In this document: in pieces, positions 1 to 9,378 of the stretch
How the letters are laid out: each line of letters begins with the position of its first letter
Numbering within the stretch: the stretch's first letter is position 1
From: CAXBNB01 sp040151475
GTDB lineage: Bacteria; Bacteroidota; Bacteroidia; Cytophagales; Cyclobacteriaceae
Length of the DNA: 64,000 bases
Direction of reading: 5' to 3'
Assembly (NCBI RefSeq): GCF_040151475.1
Contig: NZ_JBDKWG010000097.1
Location: 1 to 64,000, forward strand
Translations under genes and position numbers: made by a program
The notes under the pieces: generated by a model
Told to the model about the DNA's origin: nothing
The model's input: the letters and a program-made list of their open reading frames with translations, nothing else
Database searches by the model: none

Positions 1-91
1 AAAGACCTACTTAAATCTACAGGTCAACCAAATCCACAGACCGAAAAACCCATAAGACTATCTGCCAAATACCAACTACGGTTCGTTCAAC

Positions 92-133
92 ACTACATTC
101 ATGCTTGGCCTATCGGCCGCACGAATGCTTAGT
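92..133 (-). repeat. attC-like or terminator-like imperfect hairpin
   Basis: Read on the minus strand, the stem CATTCGTGCGGCC pairs through a GATA loop with GGCC-AA-GCATGAATG, leaving an AA bulge, and short TAGT/ACTA arms extend the stem outward. It lies directly after, and touches, the stop codon of the 54-residue gene. A bulged stem just behind a small gene, followed by GTTGAAC (fits GTTRRRY) near 84-90, resembles an integron attC site. The matching RYYYAAC box on the other side is poor and no integrase is in view. A rho-independent terminator is also possible, although no clear T-run follows. Confidence 0.35.
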
Positions 134-293
134 TATTGGCGGCTGGCTTTTTTTTCTTTTTTGATGAAAGAGTCTTTTTCAATTGCGCTTTTCTTTTAGC
201 AATAAATTCGCTTAACTCGTTTCTTTCTTTGTCTGTTAGTGGAGGACTTTGAATTACAAAATCAACTCCCTTTGGTGTTGCAATATGTCCCAT
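129..293 (-). CDS. 54-residue basic protein of unknown function
   Basis: A short reading frame beginning MGHIATPKGVDFVIQ and ending in a lysine-rich tail followed by PAANN. Its ATG (293-291) follows the TAA of the upstream acetyltransferase-like gene by one base, so the two are almost certainly translated together. The middle (PPLTDKERNELSEFIAKRKAQ) reads like a natural helical segment rather than random sequence, and the tight coupling is the main support for it being real. I do not recognise the family. By position it could be a partner of the upstream gene. Confidence 0.6.
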   Translation of the reverse strand: MGHIATPKGVDFVIQSPPLTDKERNELSEFIAKRKAQLKKTLSSKKKKKPAANN

Positions 294-294
294 A

Positions 295-816
295 TTAAAT
301 TGTTTTAAAATATTTTGTCACTAAAAATTTAGCTGCTCTTGTGTCAATTATCATTCTTTGATTCTTAAAATGATAAGCTCCTAATGCTTCTTCATAATGA
401 GAAATTAAGTTCGATTTTGCTGTAAATGCTACAAAACCATCAAATCCTTTTTGGAATGATACCTTACAAGCATAGGCAACCAAATTTCCTGCTACGCCTT
501 CATATAGTTTTTGTTTACCAATGTTAAACGGAGCGTTTTCCAATAAATTCATGAAAACATGATCTTTTTCAATTGTAATACTTAAAAGACCTTGAACAAT
601 TTCAGAATTGTTGGAAATATGAAGTTTATATACCTCTTTAGTTAGGTCTTCAAATTCTGATTTCCAATCAAAATTCCAACCAGTTTTCTTCGAAATATAC
701 TTTAAATCAGACTTTTTTAATGTTGCGACATCAGTCTGAAAACTATCTCCAGAAATTGTGTTAAGAATCGAATCGGTTAACCTATCAACTATGAACGCTT
801 GTTCATTTTTTTCCAT
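295..816 (-). CDS. GNAT-like acetyltransferase-fold protein, unknown substrate
   Basis: A protein of about 173 residues if started at the MEKNEQAF methionine (816). The frame is open to 873 but the extra N-terminus is basic and hydrophobic and looks untranslated. The C-terminal half (a VAGNLVAYACKVSF segment, then FDGFVAFTAKSNLISHYEEALGA) resembles the helix-strand core of GNAT N-acetyltransferases, in which the first segment would sit near the acetyl-CoA pyrophosphate. The classic Q/RxxGxG/A signature is only partly present (GVAGNLV). It is followed one base later by the 54-residue gene. The pair sits in an accessory stretch with an unrelated membrane protein upstream. Substrate unknown; assignment rests on fold resemblance only. 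Confidence 0.6.
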   Translation of the reverse strand: MEKNEQAFIVDRLTDSILNTISGDSFQTDVATLKKSDLKYISKKTGWNFDWKSEFEDLTKEVYKLHISNNSEIVQGLLSITIEKDHVFMNLLENAPFNIGKQKLYEGVAGNLVAYACKVSFQKGFDGFVAFTAKSNLISHYEEALGAYHFKNQRMIIDTRAAKFLVTKYFKTI

Positions 817-1069
817 TCTACTAAGGTAAATAAATAGAAGGATTTTTACGATTCGATTTTTTGCTTGCCGCAAACCTTTAGCTTACCCTTATATTATTAT
901 TTTAAGATATAAAGGCCTAAATTTTAATAGTAAAAGAAAGCAAACCGGAACTACCCGCTAACCAAGACCGATTTCTAAATTTATATTTTACTTGGCGGAC
1001 TTGCTAGAATCAGATGAACTTTCGGATTGCAGATCATCCCTATGTTTATTTATCTTTTTTTGGCGGTAT

Positions 1070-1831
1070 TTATTTTTCAGTCTTTTTAATTTGGTTCAAT
1101 AAAGGCAACCTTTTATAAGTTTCTTTAATCAGAGAAACGAAAGATTTGTCACTAATTCTCTCATCATTTTTCAGTTGTAAAACACCTACGATTCCGACAA
1201 TTAGTATTCCCCCAATTAGGACTATAGGGAATAGGTACCACTCAACGGTATTCGATAATACTCCTAAACCACTTATTACAACTATTGTTGCTATCAGGTA
1301 AAATGAACCGGATAACCATGGATTGTTTTTTTTCATTTCAGGTTTCTTTTTACCAATATAATCTTCAAGTCGTTCAGCAATATTTTCAACGTCAAGTAGA
1401 TTTACAGCCATATCTCTTGTATCGCAATAAACACTTTCAACTTTACGAAAATCATCATTCTCATAATCTTTGTTGTCATATTGTTGATGCCAAATTTTCC
1501 CTATGGCAATATTATTTTCTTGAGCAACAGTTGAAATTTTTCTTAATCGTTTTAAGTGGTTTTGTTGTACCTCATTTTGCAGGTCATTTTCCATATCTGT
1601 TAATTCGGAAATGACAGTATTAAAATGTGTCATTGCATAGGCTACAATATTTCTGAAATCAAAGGGTACGGAGTTTGCCCAATATCCATTCTTGGTAAGA
1701 ATATCGATATTTTGTTGTATTTTATTTTTAAAAGCAGCCGCATTCTGTCGCTCTTTCTTTAAATCTCCCAAAATATCTTCAAACGACTGATGATTATAGT
1801 CGGTCATTCCTGCTAATAGTCCTTTTGCCAT
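1070..1831 (-). CDS. Hypothetical two-helix membrane protein with coiled-coil-like N-terminal domain
   Basis: 253 residues. Residues 1-165 are charged and helical (heptad-like stretches around 20-110), followed by two hydrophobic helices: one beginning at the FYLIATIVVISGLGVL segment and one at the LFPIVLIGGILIVGIVGV segment, separated by a short loop. The C-terminus is basic and probably cytoplasmic. No enzymatic motif is visible and I do not recognise the family. It is upstream of the acetyltransferase-like pair on the same strand but separated by about 250 bp to that gene's chosen start, so co-transcription is uncertain. Solitary genes like this are typical of variable islands. Confidence 0.6.
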   Translation of the reverse strand: MAKGLLAGMTDYNHQSFEDILGDLKKERQNAAAFKNKIQQNIDILTKNGYWANSVPFDFRNIVAYAMTHFNTVISELTDMENDLQNEVQQNHLKRLRKISTVAQENNIAIGKIWHQQYDNKDYENDDFRKVESVYCDTRDMAVNLLDVENIAERLEDYIGKKKPEMKKNNPWLSGSFYLIATIVVISGLGVLSNTVEWYLFPIVLIGGILIVGIVGVLQLKNDERISDKSFVSLIKETYKRLPLLNQIKKTEK

Positions 1832-1983
1832 TCTGCCAACATTTGAGTATCACTCACTGTACGTGATATATACACTATACTTTTCTTAAATCTAATGATT
1901 TTTTATTCTTTCATATTTCAACTATTATTGATGAGGGGCTGAATACCCCATAAATCAAAATTGAAAAAACCAGAACAAATCCA

Positions 1984-3561
1984 TTATATATCATCAGACG
2001 ACCGCATCAACCTGGCCTTAAGGTTCGGGGTTTCCATGTCTTTGTCAAAAGGAAACATTGGCCGGATGATTCTTTGATGGTTCAGCCGTTCCAGATCCTG
2101 ATCTACTCCTCCGGGTGTCAGTGCCATAATCCAGTCAGCCCTCATGTCGTACAACTCAGGCACCAAATAGCCAATCTTCACTACTACTATATCAGTATCT
2201 CTCGGGTTCAGTCCCAGCCTGGTAAAATCCTTTTCTTTATGGTAAGGCTTGCGCTTTTTCGTCACGATCACATGCACACTGCCTACTTTCACCACTACTT
2301 CCGTTTCGGCATGCATGTCTCCATGCTCTATGGACAGCACCGTTCCTGATAGTCGTACAGGAGGAGCAAACCTATCGTCAATGGCTGCACCTACCAATTC
2401 ATTTACTTTTCCTCCTACGCCTGCTGCTATCGCCTGCTCTACCAGTTTTGGTCCCGGTATAGAAGCATAAATAAGTGACGGGCCACTTGCTGATTTAAAT
2501 TCAGGACGAGCCAGTATTTCTTTCAATGTCCAGGTGACATCACCAGCCCCTCCTGCTGTAGGGTTGTCCCCCATATCACTGATCATGAAAGGTTTCTTTT
2601 CACTGACTACTGCTTTATCGAGAATCTCGTGCAATGTACCCGTTGGTGCTACAAACACAAATTCCGACCTCACATCCCAAAAACTTCTGGCCAAATCTTC
2701 GGCAGCACTGGTTACTTTTTCCTTGTCGTCACCTGTCACCATCACCACGGCATGATTACGGGGTTCGTCAGCCCAGGCATATCCCACCCATATCGCTGCA
2801 TCTATTATTCCATCCGGAACGGTAGCAGGAGCTACTTTGGCATACAGGCTCTTTCCCGGCTCTATTCTCGTACTGGTTTTTTCACCAGGCAACAATACAG
2901 GCACTGGTATCCAGGCCTTGTAAGCAGGTTTTCCTTTGCCCGATTCTAATCTCGACAACAGATTGTCCACTGCCCGTTTTTTTGATTCCAAAGCATCCTC
3001 ATGAGGTGCCATTCTGTAGCATGTGATCAGGTCAGTGTTTTCTGCCAGCCGCTGTGAGACATTGCCATGCAAATCCATAGAAGTAGAAATAACGGTTTTC
3101 TTCCCTACTACTTCACGCACTCTGACGATAAAATCACCTTCAGGATCATCCATGCCTACCACGCTCATAGCTCCATGAATGTCAAAAAAGAGTCCGTCGT
3201 AAGGAAGATTTTTTTTCAACATCTCCAGCGTCTTGCCTACCAGAGATTCATACGCTTCTCTGGTCACCACTCCTCCCGGGAGCGCATGAGCTCTCAAAGT
3301 TGGAAGCCAGTTGGCTCTTGATCTGTTTAATGAATCAGGAGATAAAAACGGATAAAAATCGAAAATCTCGTCACCGATTTTGGCATGGAAGGCTTCTTCA
3401 TGGGTAAGTGCCGGAGAAAATGTACTCGACTCTATGGCAAGCCCTGCAATGGCTATTCTTGGTAATTCTTTTGATGCTGCTTTATTGTCAGTCTTTTGAC
3501 TACACCCTGTGACAATAAGGAAAAGCGAGACAAAAACTATACTGATATTTATTCTATTCAT
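1984..3561 (-). CDS. M81 (MlrC-like) metallopeptidase lipoprotein
   Basis: 525 residues with a lipoprotein signal (hydrophobic run ending VTGCSQ), so it is likely anchored in the outer or cytoplasmic membrane facing the periplasm. The mature protein begins with a PRIAIAGLAIESSTFSP segment and contains FFDIHGAM and SMDLHGN motifs, the metal-binding D-x-H pattern of the M81 family founded on microcystinase MlrC, followed by the typical YRMAPHED segment and the GDMGDNPTAGGAGD-like region (SDMGDNPTAGG). The family cleaves small or cyclic peptides, and many members have unknown substrates. The N-terminal (DUF1485) and C-terminal domains appear complete. It is monocistronic here; bshC lies upstream on the same strand, about 100 bp away. 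Confidence 0.88.
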   Translation of the reverse strand: MNRINISIVFVSLFLIVTGCSQKTDNKAASKELPRIAIAGLAIESSTFSPALTHEEAFHAKIGDEIFDFYPFLSPDSLNRSRANWLPTLRAHALPGGVVTREAYESLVGKTLEMLKKNLPYDGLFFDIHGAMSVVGMDDPEGDFIVRVREVVGKKTVISTSMDLHGNVSQRLAENTDLITCYRMAPHEDALESKKRAVDNLLSRLESGKGKPAYKAWIPVPVLLPGEKTSTRIEPGKSLYAKVAPATVPDGIIDAAIWVGYAWADEPRNHAVVMVTGDDKEKVTSAAEDLARSFWDVRSEFVFVAPTGTLHEILDKAVVSEKKPFMISDMGDNPTAGGAGDVTWTLKEILARPEFKSASGPSLIYASIPGPKLVEQAIAAGVGGKVNELVGAAIDDRFAPPVRLSGTVLSIEHGDMHAETEVVVKVGSVHVIVTKKRKPYHKEKDFTRLGLNPRDTDIVVVKIGYLVPELYDMRADWIMALTPGGVDQDLERLNHQRIIRPMFPFDKDMETPNLKARLMRSSDDI

Positions 3562-3660
3562 GGCAATGACTTTTTGTGGTGGACTTACTATTGTACAAAT
3601 AAGTCATTTTTTAAAAAGTAAGCAAAGTTTTACTCCTAAACTTCAGCGCATCAAAATCAA

Positions 3661-5214
3661 TTATTCCTCCATTAGGATATTGAACCGATAATCGAAAGGG
3701 TCAAAAGAAGCCAGAAGTTGGGTAATGAAGTTTTCATTATTCAAATAAAAATTGAGGAAATTGTCGTGCCTTTCCTGCAGGCCTCCATTGGGAAATAATT
3801 TCTCTTTCAGTCCGGTAATCTGATTGAGTACAATTTCATGTTTTTGTTCTTCAGCTTTTTGCAATCGTTTTTCGATGATATCAAGGCTTTTTTGTGCTTT
3901 ACTGTATTCAGCTCCTACAAACCCTGTCAATGAACCATCCACTTCTTTGGCTTTTTCTGCCAATCCATCAAACAAGGCTTTGAGTTTTTTACTTTCATTG
4001 CCCAGGTCAATGTCTATGTTGCTGTGCTCATCCAGGTAATTTTCCTTCAGTTGTTTTCCATCGTAGAATATCTCTTCGTTAGAGAGTCCGATTTTTTCTA
4101 TCTTTTTGATTGAAGGTTTGTTGATGTACAATGCAAAATTTCGAGGCATCAAAATCGGAAAAGCAGTATTATAATGGTCAAATACTGCTTTCAATTGCAT
4201 CCAATAAACAACCTCTGCAGGCCCGCCAACATAAGCCAAATTTGGCAATATCACTTCCTGATACAGTGGCCGCATCACCACATTGGGGCTAAATTTTTCC
4301 GGCTCATTTGCAATCAGTAATTTTATTTCTTCCAATGAAAATGACAGGTTGGTATTCAGCACTTTCCATGTAGTGCCTTCCTTAACTATTCGCTCACGAA
4401 TATCTCCATCAAGGTAAAAAAAGTTGATAGTTCGCGGAAATACCTGTGCGCTATAACCCATGGAAGTAAGCCTGGAGCTGGTTTCCTCTACCAGGTCATT
4501 GGCATGGTGGTTGATCAAATCATCTTCGATCACATGGGTAAATTCTGCTTTGAGTCGCCTGTCATCAGCATCCAGCGCAATTACACCTTCCGTACCAAAC
4601 AATTCATTGATATAATACCGTACGGCCTCTGCTAGTGAATTATGGTTTTTATACGCTTTTTCAAAGACCTCCGCCTTTTCCGGAAGCTGTTCCAAGACTT
4701 TTGACAAACCATCGGTTTTAAACCTACCCACCGCTCCTTTTTGATCACATTCCCAAGTATGTTTTTTTCCAAACAAATGGAAGTAACAGATTTCATCAAA
4801 ATCATGATCTTCAGATGCCATCCAATATACAGGAACAAAGTTTTTATCGGGATACTTTTCTTTGAGGACTTTACAAGCATTGATCACAGTCACAATCTTG
4901 TAAATAAAATACAATGGCCCTGTGAAAATATTGAGCTGATGTCCGGTAGTAACTGTATAAGTGTTGTCCAACAACAGGCTATCAATATTTGCCCGCACTG
5001 CCGGGTGTATATCGACATATTGGTCTAATAATGTATCGTGCAAAATCTGCCTTTTGTCAGCAGAAAAATCTTTTTGCTCAATCTGATTTTGAAATCTTTC
5101 GGGTTCCGGTCTATTGCCGTAGTATGAACTAAGTTCTTTGGTGTTGGATAAATAATCTAAAAAGAATGGTGAAAACGAATTGGTTTTCGAAAGGTCAATT
5201 TTTTCTACCTTCAT
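3661..5214 (-). CDS. bshC: Bacillithiol biosynthesis cysteine-adding enzyme BshC
   Basis: 517 residues from the second in-frame methionine (MKVEKIDLS at 5214); the frame opens three codons earlier. It carries the family hallmarks TTGHQLNIFTGPLYFIYK and YWMASEDHDFDE and a C-terminal coiled coil (about residues 410-470, rich in K/E). BshC joins cysteine to glucosaminyl-malate, the last step of bacillithiol synthesis, in the cytoplasm. The length fits the family. Its presence shows that the organism uses bacillithiol as a low-molecular-weight thiol, as is known for many Bacteroidota and Firmicutes. bshA and bshB are not in the window, as is usual, since the three genes are normally dispersed. 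Confidence 0.95.
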   Translation of the reverse strand: MKVEKIDLSKTNSFSPFFLDYLSNTKELSSYYGNRPEPERFQNQIEQKDFSADKRQILHDTLLDQYVDIHPAVRANIDSLLLDNTYTVTTGHQLNIFTGPLYFIYKIVTVINACKVLKEKYPDKNFVPVYWMASEDHDFDEICYFHLFGKKHTWECDQKGAVGRFKTDGLSKVLEQLPEKAEVFEKAYKNHNSLAEAVRYYINELFGTEGVIALDADDRRLKAEFTHVIEDDLINHHANDLVEETSSRLTSMGYSAQVFPRTINFFYLDGDIRERIVKEGTTWKVLNTNLSFSLEEIKLLIANEPEKFSPNVVMRPLYQEVILPNLAYVGGPAEVVYWMQLKAVFDHYNTAFPILMPRNFALYINKPSIKKIEKIGLSNEEIFYDGKQLKENYLDEHSNIDIDLGNESKKLKALFDGLAEKAKEVDGSLTGFVGAEYSKAQKSLDIIEKRLQKAEEQKHEIVLNQITGLKEKLFPNGGLQERHDNFLNFYLNNENFITQLLASFDPFDYRFNILMEE

Positions 5215-5357
5215 CAGCAGCAAATGGTCTTTTGGTGAATGAGTTTTAACATAGGCTTTACATACGAGAGAAAATAGTTTTAGATGTGTGAATCATAAAA
5301 AGATCATCAGTACATACAAGGCAAAAATGTCAGGCAAAATTTATTAGATACCTGAGG

Positions 5358-6698
5358 TTACTTCACAGGCTCTCCATACAAATCAAATGCCTCCGAACCT
5401 GTTATTTCCACATTTACAAAATCACCAATGCGCAAATAATTTTCTTTCGCATCAATCAACACTTCATTATCTACCTCCGGAGAATCAAACTCGGTTCTTC
5501 CAAAAAAGTAATCTCCTTCTTTTCTGTCAATCAGTACTTTTTGTATCGTGCTAATTTTCTCGTCATTCAATTCCATAGAAATTCCTTCCTGAAGTTCCAT
5601 GACAGCTTCCAATCGCTCTTGCTTTACTTCCTCCGGAACATCGTCTTCAAACGAATGAGAGTGTGTGTCTTCCTCATGAGAATAAGTAAATACTCCCAGT
5701 CGGTCGAAACGTGTTTCTTCAATGAAATCAAGCATTTGCTCAAAGTCTTCTTCTGTTTCTCCGGGATGCCCGGCAATCATCGTAGTACGCAAAGCAATTC
5801 CCGGTACTTTGTCTCTTATTTTAGAGATAAGGTCAGTTGTTTTCTCTCTGGTTGTTCCCCTACGCATCATTTGAAGCATTTTGGTAGAACCATGCTGCAA
5901 TGGTATATCCAGGTATTTGCAGATGTTTGGACGGTCGTTCATAATGTCCAAAACATCCTCGGGAAAACCAGTAGGAAAAGCGTAATGCAACCTGATCCAC
6001 TCGATTCCTTCTACTTCAGACAATCGCTCCAGCAACTCTGCCAAATTTCTTTTTTTGTACAAATCCAGACCATAATAGGTAGAATCCTGTGCAATCAGCA
6101 ACAGCTCTTTCGTCCCTTTTTTGGCCAAGTTGGTGGCTTGCAACACCAATTCTTCAATCGGTCTTGAGATGTGCTTGCCACGCATGAGCGGGATGGCACA
6201 AAAAGAACAGGGTCTGTCACAACCCTCGGATATTTTCAGGTATGAATAATGGGCCGTTGTAGTCGTAATCCGCTCTCCAATCAACTCATGTTTGTAATCT
6301 GCTTTGAAGCGAGCCAGCAATTGTTTCAGATCAGTAGTACCAAAATAGTCGTCCACATTAGGAATTTCTTTGGCTAAATCATCTTTGTAGCGGTGTGAAA
6401 GGCATCCTGTCACATAGACCTTTTTGATTAGCCCCGCTTCCTTAGCTTCGGCATATTTCAAGATGGTCTCAATAGACTCCTGCTTGGCATTTTCAATAAA
6501 TCCACAGGTATTGATGATCACAATATTTGAATCATTTTTAGCCGACTCATGCTCTACATCTATCTGGTTGCCTCTCAGCTGGGTAAGGATTACCTCTGAA
6601 TCCACCAGATTTTTGGCACAACCGAGGGTAACTATATTTACTTTGTCTTTGGTTCTTTCTTTTGTCTTCAATTCACCGCTTGCTTTATGAAGGTGCAA
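5358..6698 (-). CDS. rimO: Ribosomal protein S12 methylthiotransferase RimO
   Basis: 446 residues with the three-part radical-SAM methylthiotransferase layout: an N-terminal UPF0004 domain (VTLGCAKNLVDSEV, then INTCGFIENAKQESI, then VTGCLSHRY, supplying three cysteines for the auxiliary iron-sulfur cluster), a central radical SAM domain with the cluster motif CDRPCSFCAIPLMRG, and a C-terminal TRAM domain. The CAKNLVDSE and SFCAIPLMRG wording is that of RimO rather than MiaB. It thiomethylates a conserved aspartate of ribosomal protein S12. About 70 bp separate it from the TonB receptor gene upstream on the same strand, but that operon is unrelated in function. Confidence 0.95.
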   Translation of the reverse strand: MHLHKASGELKTKERTKDKVNIVTLGCAKNLVDSEVILTQLRGNQIDVEHESAKNDSNIVIINTCGFIENAKQESIETILKYAEAKEAGLIKKVYVTGCLSHRYKDDLAKEIPNVDDYFGTTDLKQLLARFKADYKHELIGERITTTTAHYSYLKISEGCDRPCSFCAIPLMRGKHISRPIEELVLQATNLAKKGTKELLLIAQDSTYYGLDLYKKRNLAELLERLSEVEGIEWIRLHYAFPTGFPEDVLDIMNDRPNICKYLDIPLQHGSTKMLQMMRRGTTREKTTDLISKIRDKVPGIALRTTMIAGHPGETEEDFEQMLDFIEETRFDRLGVFTYSHEEDTHSHSFEDDVPEEVKQERLEAVMELQEGISMELNDEKISTIQKVLIDRKEGDYFFGRTEFDSPEVDNEVLIDAKENYLRIGDFVNVEITGSEAFDLYGEPVK

Positions 6699-6766
6699 AA
6701 ATCGGGTATTTGAGCCAGAAAGTTGAATTTTACTACATCTTTATCTTTTGATAACAAAAATGGACT

Positions 6767-9364
6767 TTAAAACTCCACACCCACCATCAAATTAGGAGCA
6801 AATCCAAGGGCATAGCGATCCCTGAACCCCTTCTGTCCACGAAAAACACGATCTGTAAGGTTTTTTTGGTCAAAAGCATTGATCAATGAGAAACCAAAAG
6901 TTGCCTCCCATTTCCGTCTATCGCTACGGGGTATTTTATAAGAAGCAGAAATATTCAACAGATATACATTGGGGTATCTTTCGGGCAGGTCCGCAAATGG
7001 ATCGGATGAAGGAGGATTACCATTTGGAGGCATACCACCAGAACCACCACCTGGAGGACCACTACCGGGAGGAGGATTTGTGTCATTACTGTTTGCCACT
7101 ATCTGAGCGTAAATGATGTCAAGCGATTGGGCATTTAAACCTGAAGAGTAGTTCCAGGCAGCTGAGAATTTGAAATGTCCTGTTTTTAAAGCACCCCCTA
7201 TATACCATACCTGCGGTTGTACATATTTTGATTTATAAGTCACTTGATCGGTTGTATCCAGTTTGATCTCAGAATTGCTCAATGAATAACCTACCCACAT
7301 AGATGCGTCATCACTCATTTGCCGCTTGAGCATAATATCAATGCCATAATTCTTTTGATCCATAGTAGATGTTCTTCTGGATTGCTCTAACATTCGTGTT
7401 TCAAACACGGTAATGTTGTTGACTGTTTTATAGTATGCTTCAACATCCATTATCCACCTGTCTTCGTTGATTACATAGCCCGCCATGGATTGAGTCCCTT
7501 CTATGATGTTGCCACCTTTGCCATCTGCGAGCAACCAAAGCTCATTGTCAAACCCTCCAGCACCATACTCAAGGTTTCTTGCCTGACTGAGGTACTGATT
7601 ATACATACCGGTGGAGGCTTTGAGCGTCAACCAATTGTTCGCATCGTAGTTTACCAATAGTCTCGGGGCAATTTTGAAATTGTTGAGCTTACTGTAGTAT
7701 GTACTTCGGAAACCGAGTTGAGCATACCACTTCTCAGAACCTTGGTATTCTATGTTAGCATAAGGGGAAACGGAATGTGAGCTTGCCGGACCTTTGAAAG
7801 TAAATACATTTTTACCTTCTGCGGAACTGGTAAAAAAATCTGTTAAGACTTTTTGCCACTTATAATCAATCCCGAATTGATAGGAAAACATGTCCGGTGA
7901 ACTTTTTGAAAATTCCTGTTTCAGGTTGATATCTTTAAGGTCATTGATAGCATGGTAGTTCGAAAAATTCGCCGCAACACGCCATGTAGTATAGTTGAAT
8001 TCATAGTCAGAGAAGGTTGCTGAAAAAGATGATGCCCAGTTGTTCTGCATTACTGATCTCCAGTCGAAGTTAAACCCCAGGTTCTTAAATTGATTTGAAT
8101 GAAGCTCTGCTGGTAAATCGACTGGGGGAATGGGAGAATATTGCACTTCTGTGTTGGTATAGATAGAGGAAAACGACAACCGATTTTTTTCGTTTGCCTG
8201 AAAAATGAGTTTGCCGCTATAATCTTCAAACAATGCAGCAATGTCTGTTAAGATATTGCCTTGATCGTCTCTTACTCCTGTAGCTGCAAACACAGAATGT
8301 GAAATCGCATTCAACTTTGGAGACTGAAACTGTCTGGGATACGACCTACGTACTCCAATGGACAGGCCAACCCGGCTATTTACCAAAGGAACTTTTACAT
8401 ACCCCGATCCATATAAGGTATTAGCAGCAGCTCCCACTACAGGTTTCAATGCTGGATTTTCGTCAGAATTTATTATTATGGCACCACCCACCCTGTCGCC
8501 CAGCCTGGGATGAAATCCACTGCGGTAAACCTGTACATTATCCACTATTTTAGGATTGTAAGGAGAAATAGTACCATAATAGTGTCCACGGTGATAAACC
8601 GGAATGTTGTCAAAAAGAATCAGGGTCTGATCTGTTTCGCTTCCCCGGATGAAGAGGTTTCCGGCTCTTCCATCTGGTGTAGTAACACCAGGTAATGCAG
8701 TAATGGCCGCAAAGATATCTCCGTCTGTTTCGCCAGGTAGCAGTGGCAAATCCCTAACGGCAATGTCCACACTTTGATTGGCCGGATTTAGGTTAATGCC
8801 TTTTGTCAGGTATTCTTCAACCGTAACCTCAGAAAGCTGAAGCACCAATGGACTCAATATTAGCGATAATGCTTTATTGTTTAGAAGTTCACTAAAGAAA
8901 ATGACTTTTCGTTTGTAGCCCAGGTTAAAAACTTCTAAAGTATCTGTGGATATTGGTTTATAAAGAAATGACCAACCTGATCCCATCTGTTTTGTTTTAA
9001 TGGGTTGACCATTGACCAAAACAAAGATTCCCAGTTCCGGTGGAATAAGCTGGTTGTCAATCGAGTCTCTGATCGTTATGAAATACTTTGACTCTGCTAT
9101 ACGTATGGTGTAGTGTTTTTCATCCACCGCTTCTATCTCAATCGGCAATAACTCTTCGACTTTTCGAATGAAACCATCCAGATCAGAAGTGCCGAAAGTA
9201 TGATCATTGGTGATCATACCAACAATTTCGGAATCAAAGGAAAAGTTAATTCCTTCCTCAGCTTGATAATGGTTAATGGCCTGTGCAAAAGAGACAGACG
9301 AATTAGGTTGGGCATAAACGGAAAACATAAACAGACAAACTGCTATACAAAAGAAAAATCTCAT
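6767..9364 (-). CDS. TonB-dependent receptor with N-terminal STN signalling domain
   Basis: 865 residues with a cleavable signal peptide. Residues about 27-93 form an STN (secretin/TonB short N-terminal) domain, which in FecA-type transducers signals to the FecR anti-sigma factor. A short linker without an obvious carboxypeptidase-like domain leads into the plug (ITALPGVTTPDGRAGNLFIRGSE region, then VQVYRSGFHPRLGDRVGGAI), then the 22-strand barrel ending in a hydrophobic aromatic C-terminus (VGVEF). A proline/glycine-rich loop lies near residues 768-790. It ends the sigma-FecR-receptor operon; only 14 bp separate it from fecR. The transported ligand cannot be read from the sequence. No SusD partner is present, which argues against glycan uptake. 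Confidence 0.92.
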   Translation of the reverse strand: MRFFFCIAVCLFMFSVYAQPNSSVSFAQAINHYQAEEGINFSFDSEIVGMITNDHTFGTSDLDGFIRKVEELLPIEIEAVDEKHYTIRIAESKYFITIRDSIDNQLIPPELGIFVLVNGQPIKTKQMGSGWSFLYKPISTDTLEVFNLGYKRKVIFFSELLNNKALSLILSPLVLQLSEVTVEEYLTKGINLNPANQSVDIAVRDLPLLPGETDGDIFAAITALPGVTTPDGRAGNLFIRGSETDQTLILFDNIPVYHRGHYYGTISPYNPKIVDNVQVYRSGFHPRLGDRVGGAIIINSDENPALKPVVGAAANTLYGSGYVKVPLVNSRVGLSIGVRRSYPRQFQSPKLNAISHSVFAATGVRDDQGNILTDIAALFEDYSGKLIFQANEKNRLSFSSIYTNTEVQYSPIPPVDLPAELHSNQFKNLGFNFDWRSVMQNNWASSFSATFSDYEFNYTTWRVAANFSNYHAINDLKDINLKQEFSKSSPDMFSYQFGIDYKWQKVLTDFFTSSAEGKNVFTFKGPASSHSVSPYANIEYQGSEKWYAQLGFRSTYYSKLNNFKIAPRLLVNYDANNWLTLKASTGMYNQYLSQARNLEYGAGGFDNELWLLADGKGGNIIEGTQSMAGYVINEDRWIMDVEAYYKTVNNITVFETRMLEQSRRTSTMDQKNYGIDIMLKRQMSDDASMWVGYSLSNSEIKLDTTDQVTYKSKYVQPQVWYIGGALKTGHFKFSAAWNYSSGLNAQSLDIIYAQIVANSNDTNPPPGSGPPGGGSGGMPPNGNPPSSDPFADLPERYPNVYLLNISASYKIPRSDRRKWEATFGFSLINAFDQKNLTDRVFRGQKGFRDRYALGFAPNLMVGVEF

Positions 9365-9378
9365 AAGCTGGTAATAGA

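Noticed and set aside
2074..3321. Several short plus-strand frames opposite the M81 gene
   Set aside because: They are overlapping shadows with implausible composition; the M81 gene explains the strand fully.
5541..6167. 208-codon frame on the plus strand opposite rimO
   Set aside because: Cysteine-, phenylalanine- and histidine-rich low-quality translation exactly opposite a well-supported radical SAM gene; no start context or family.
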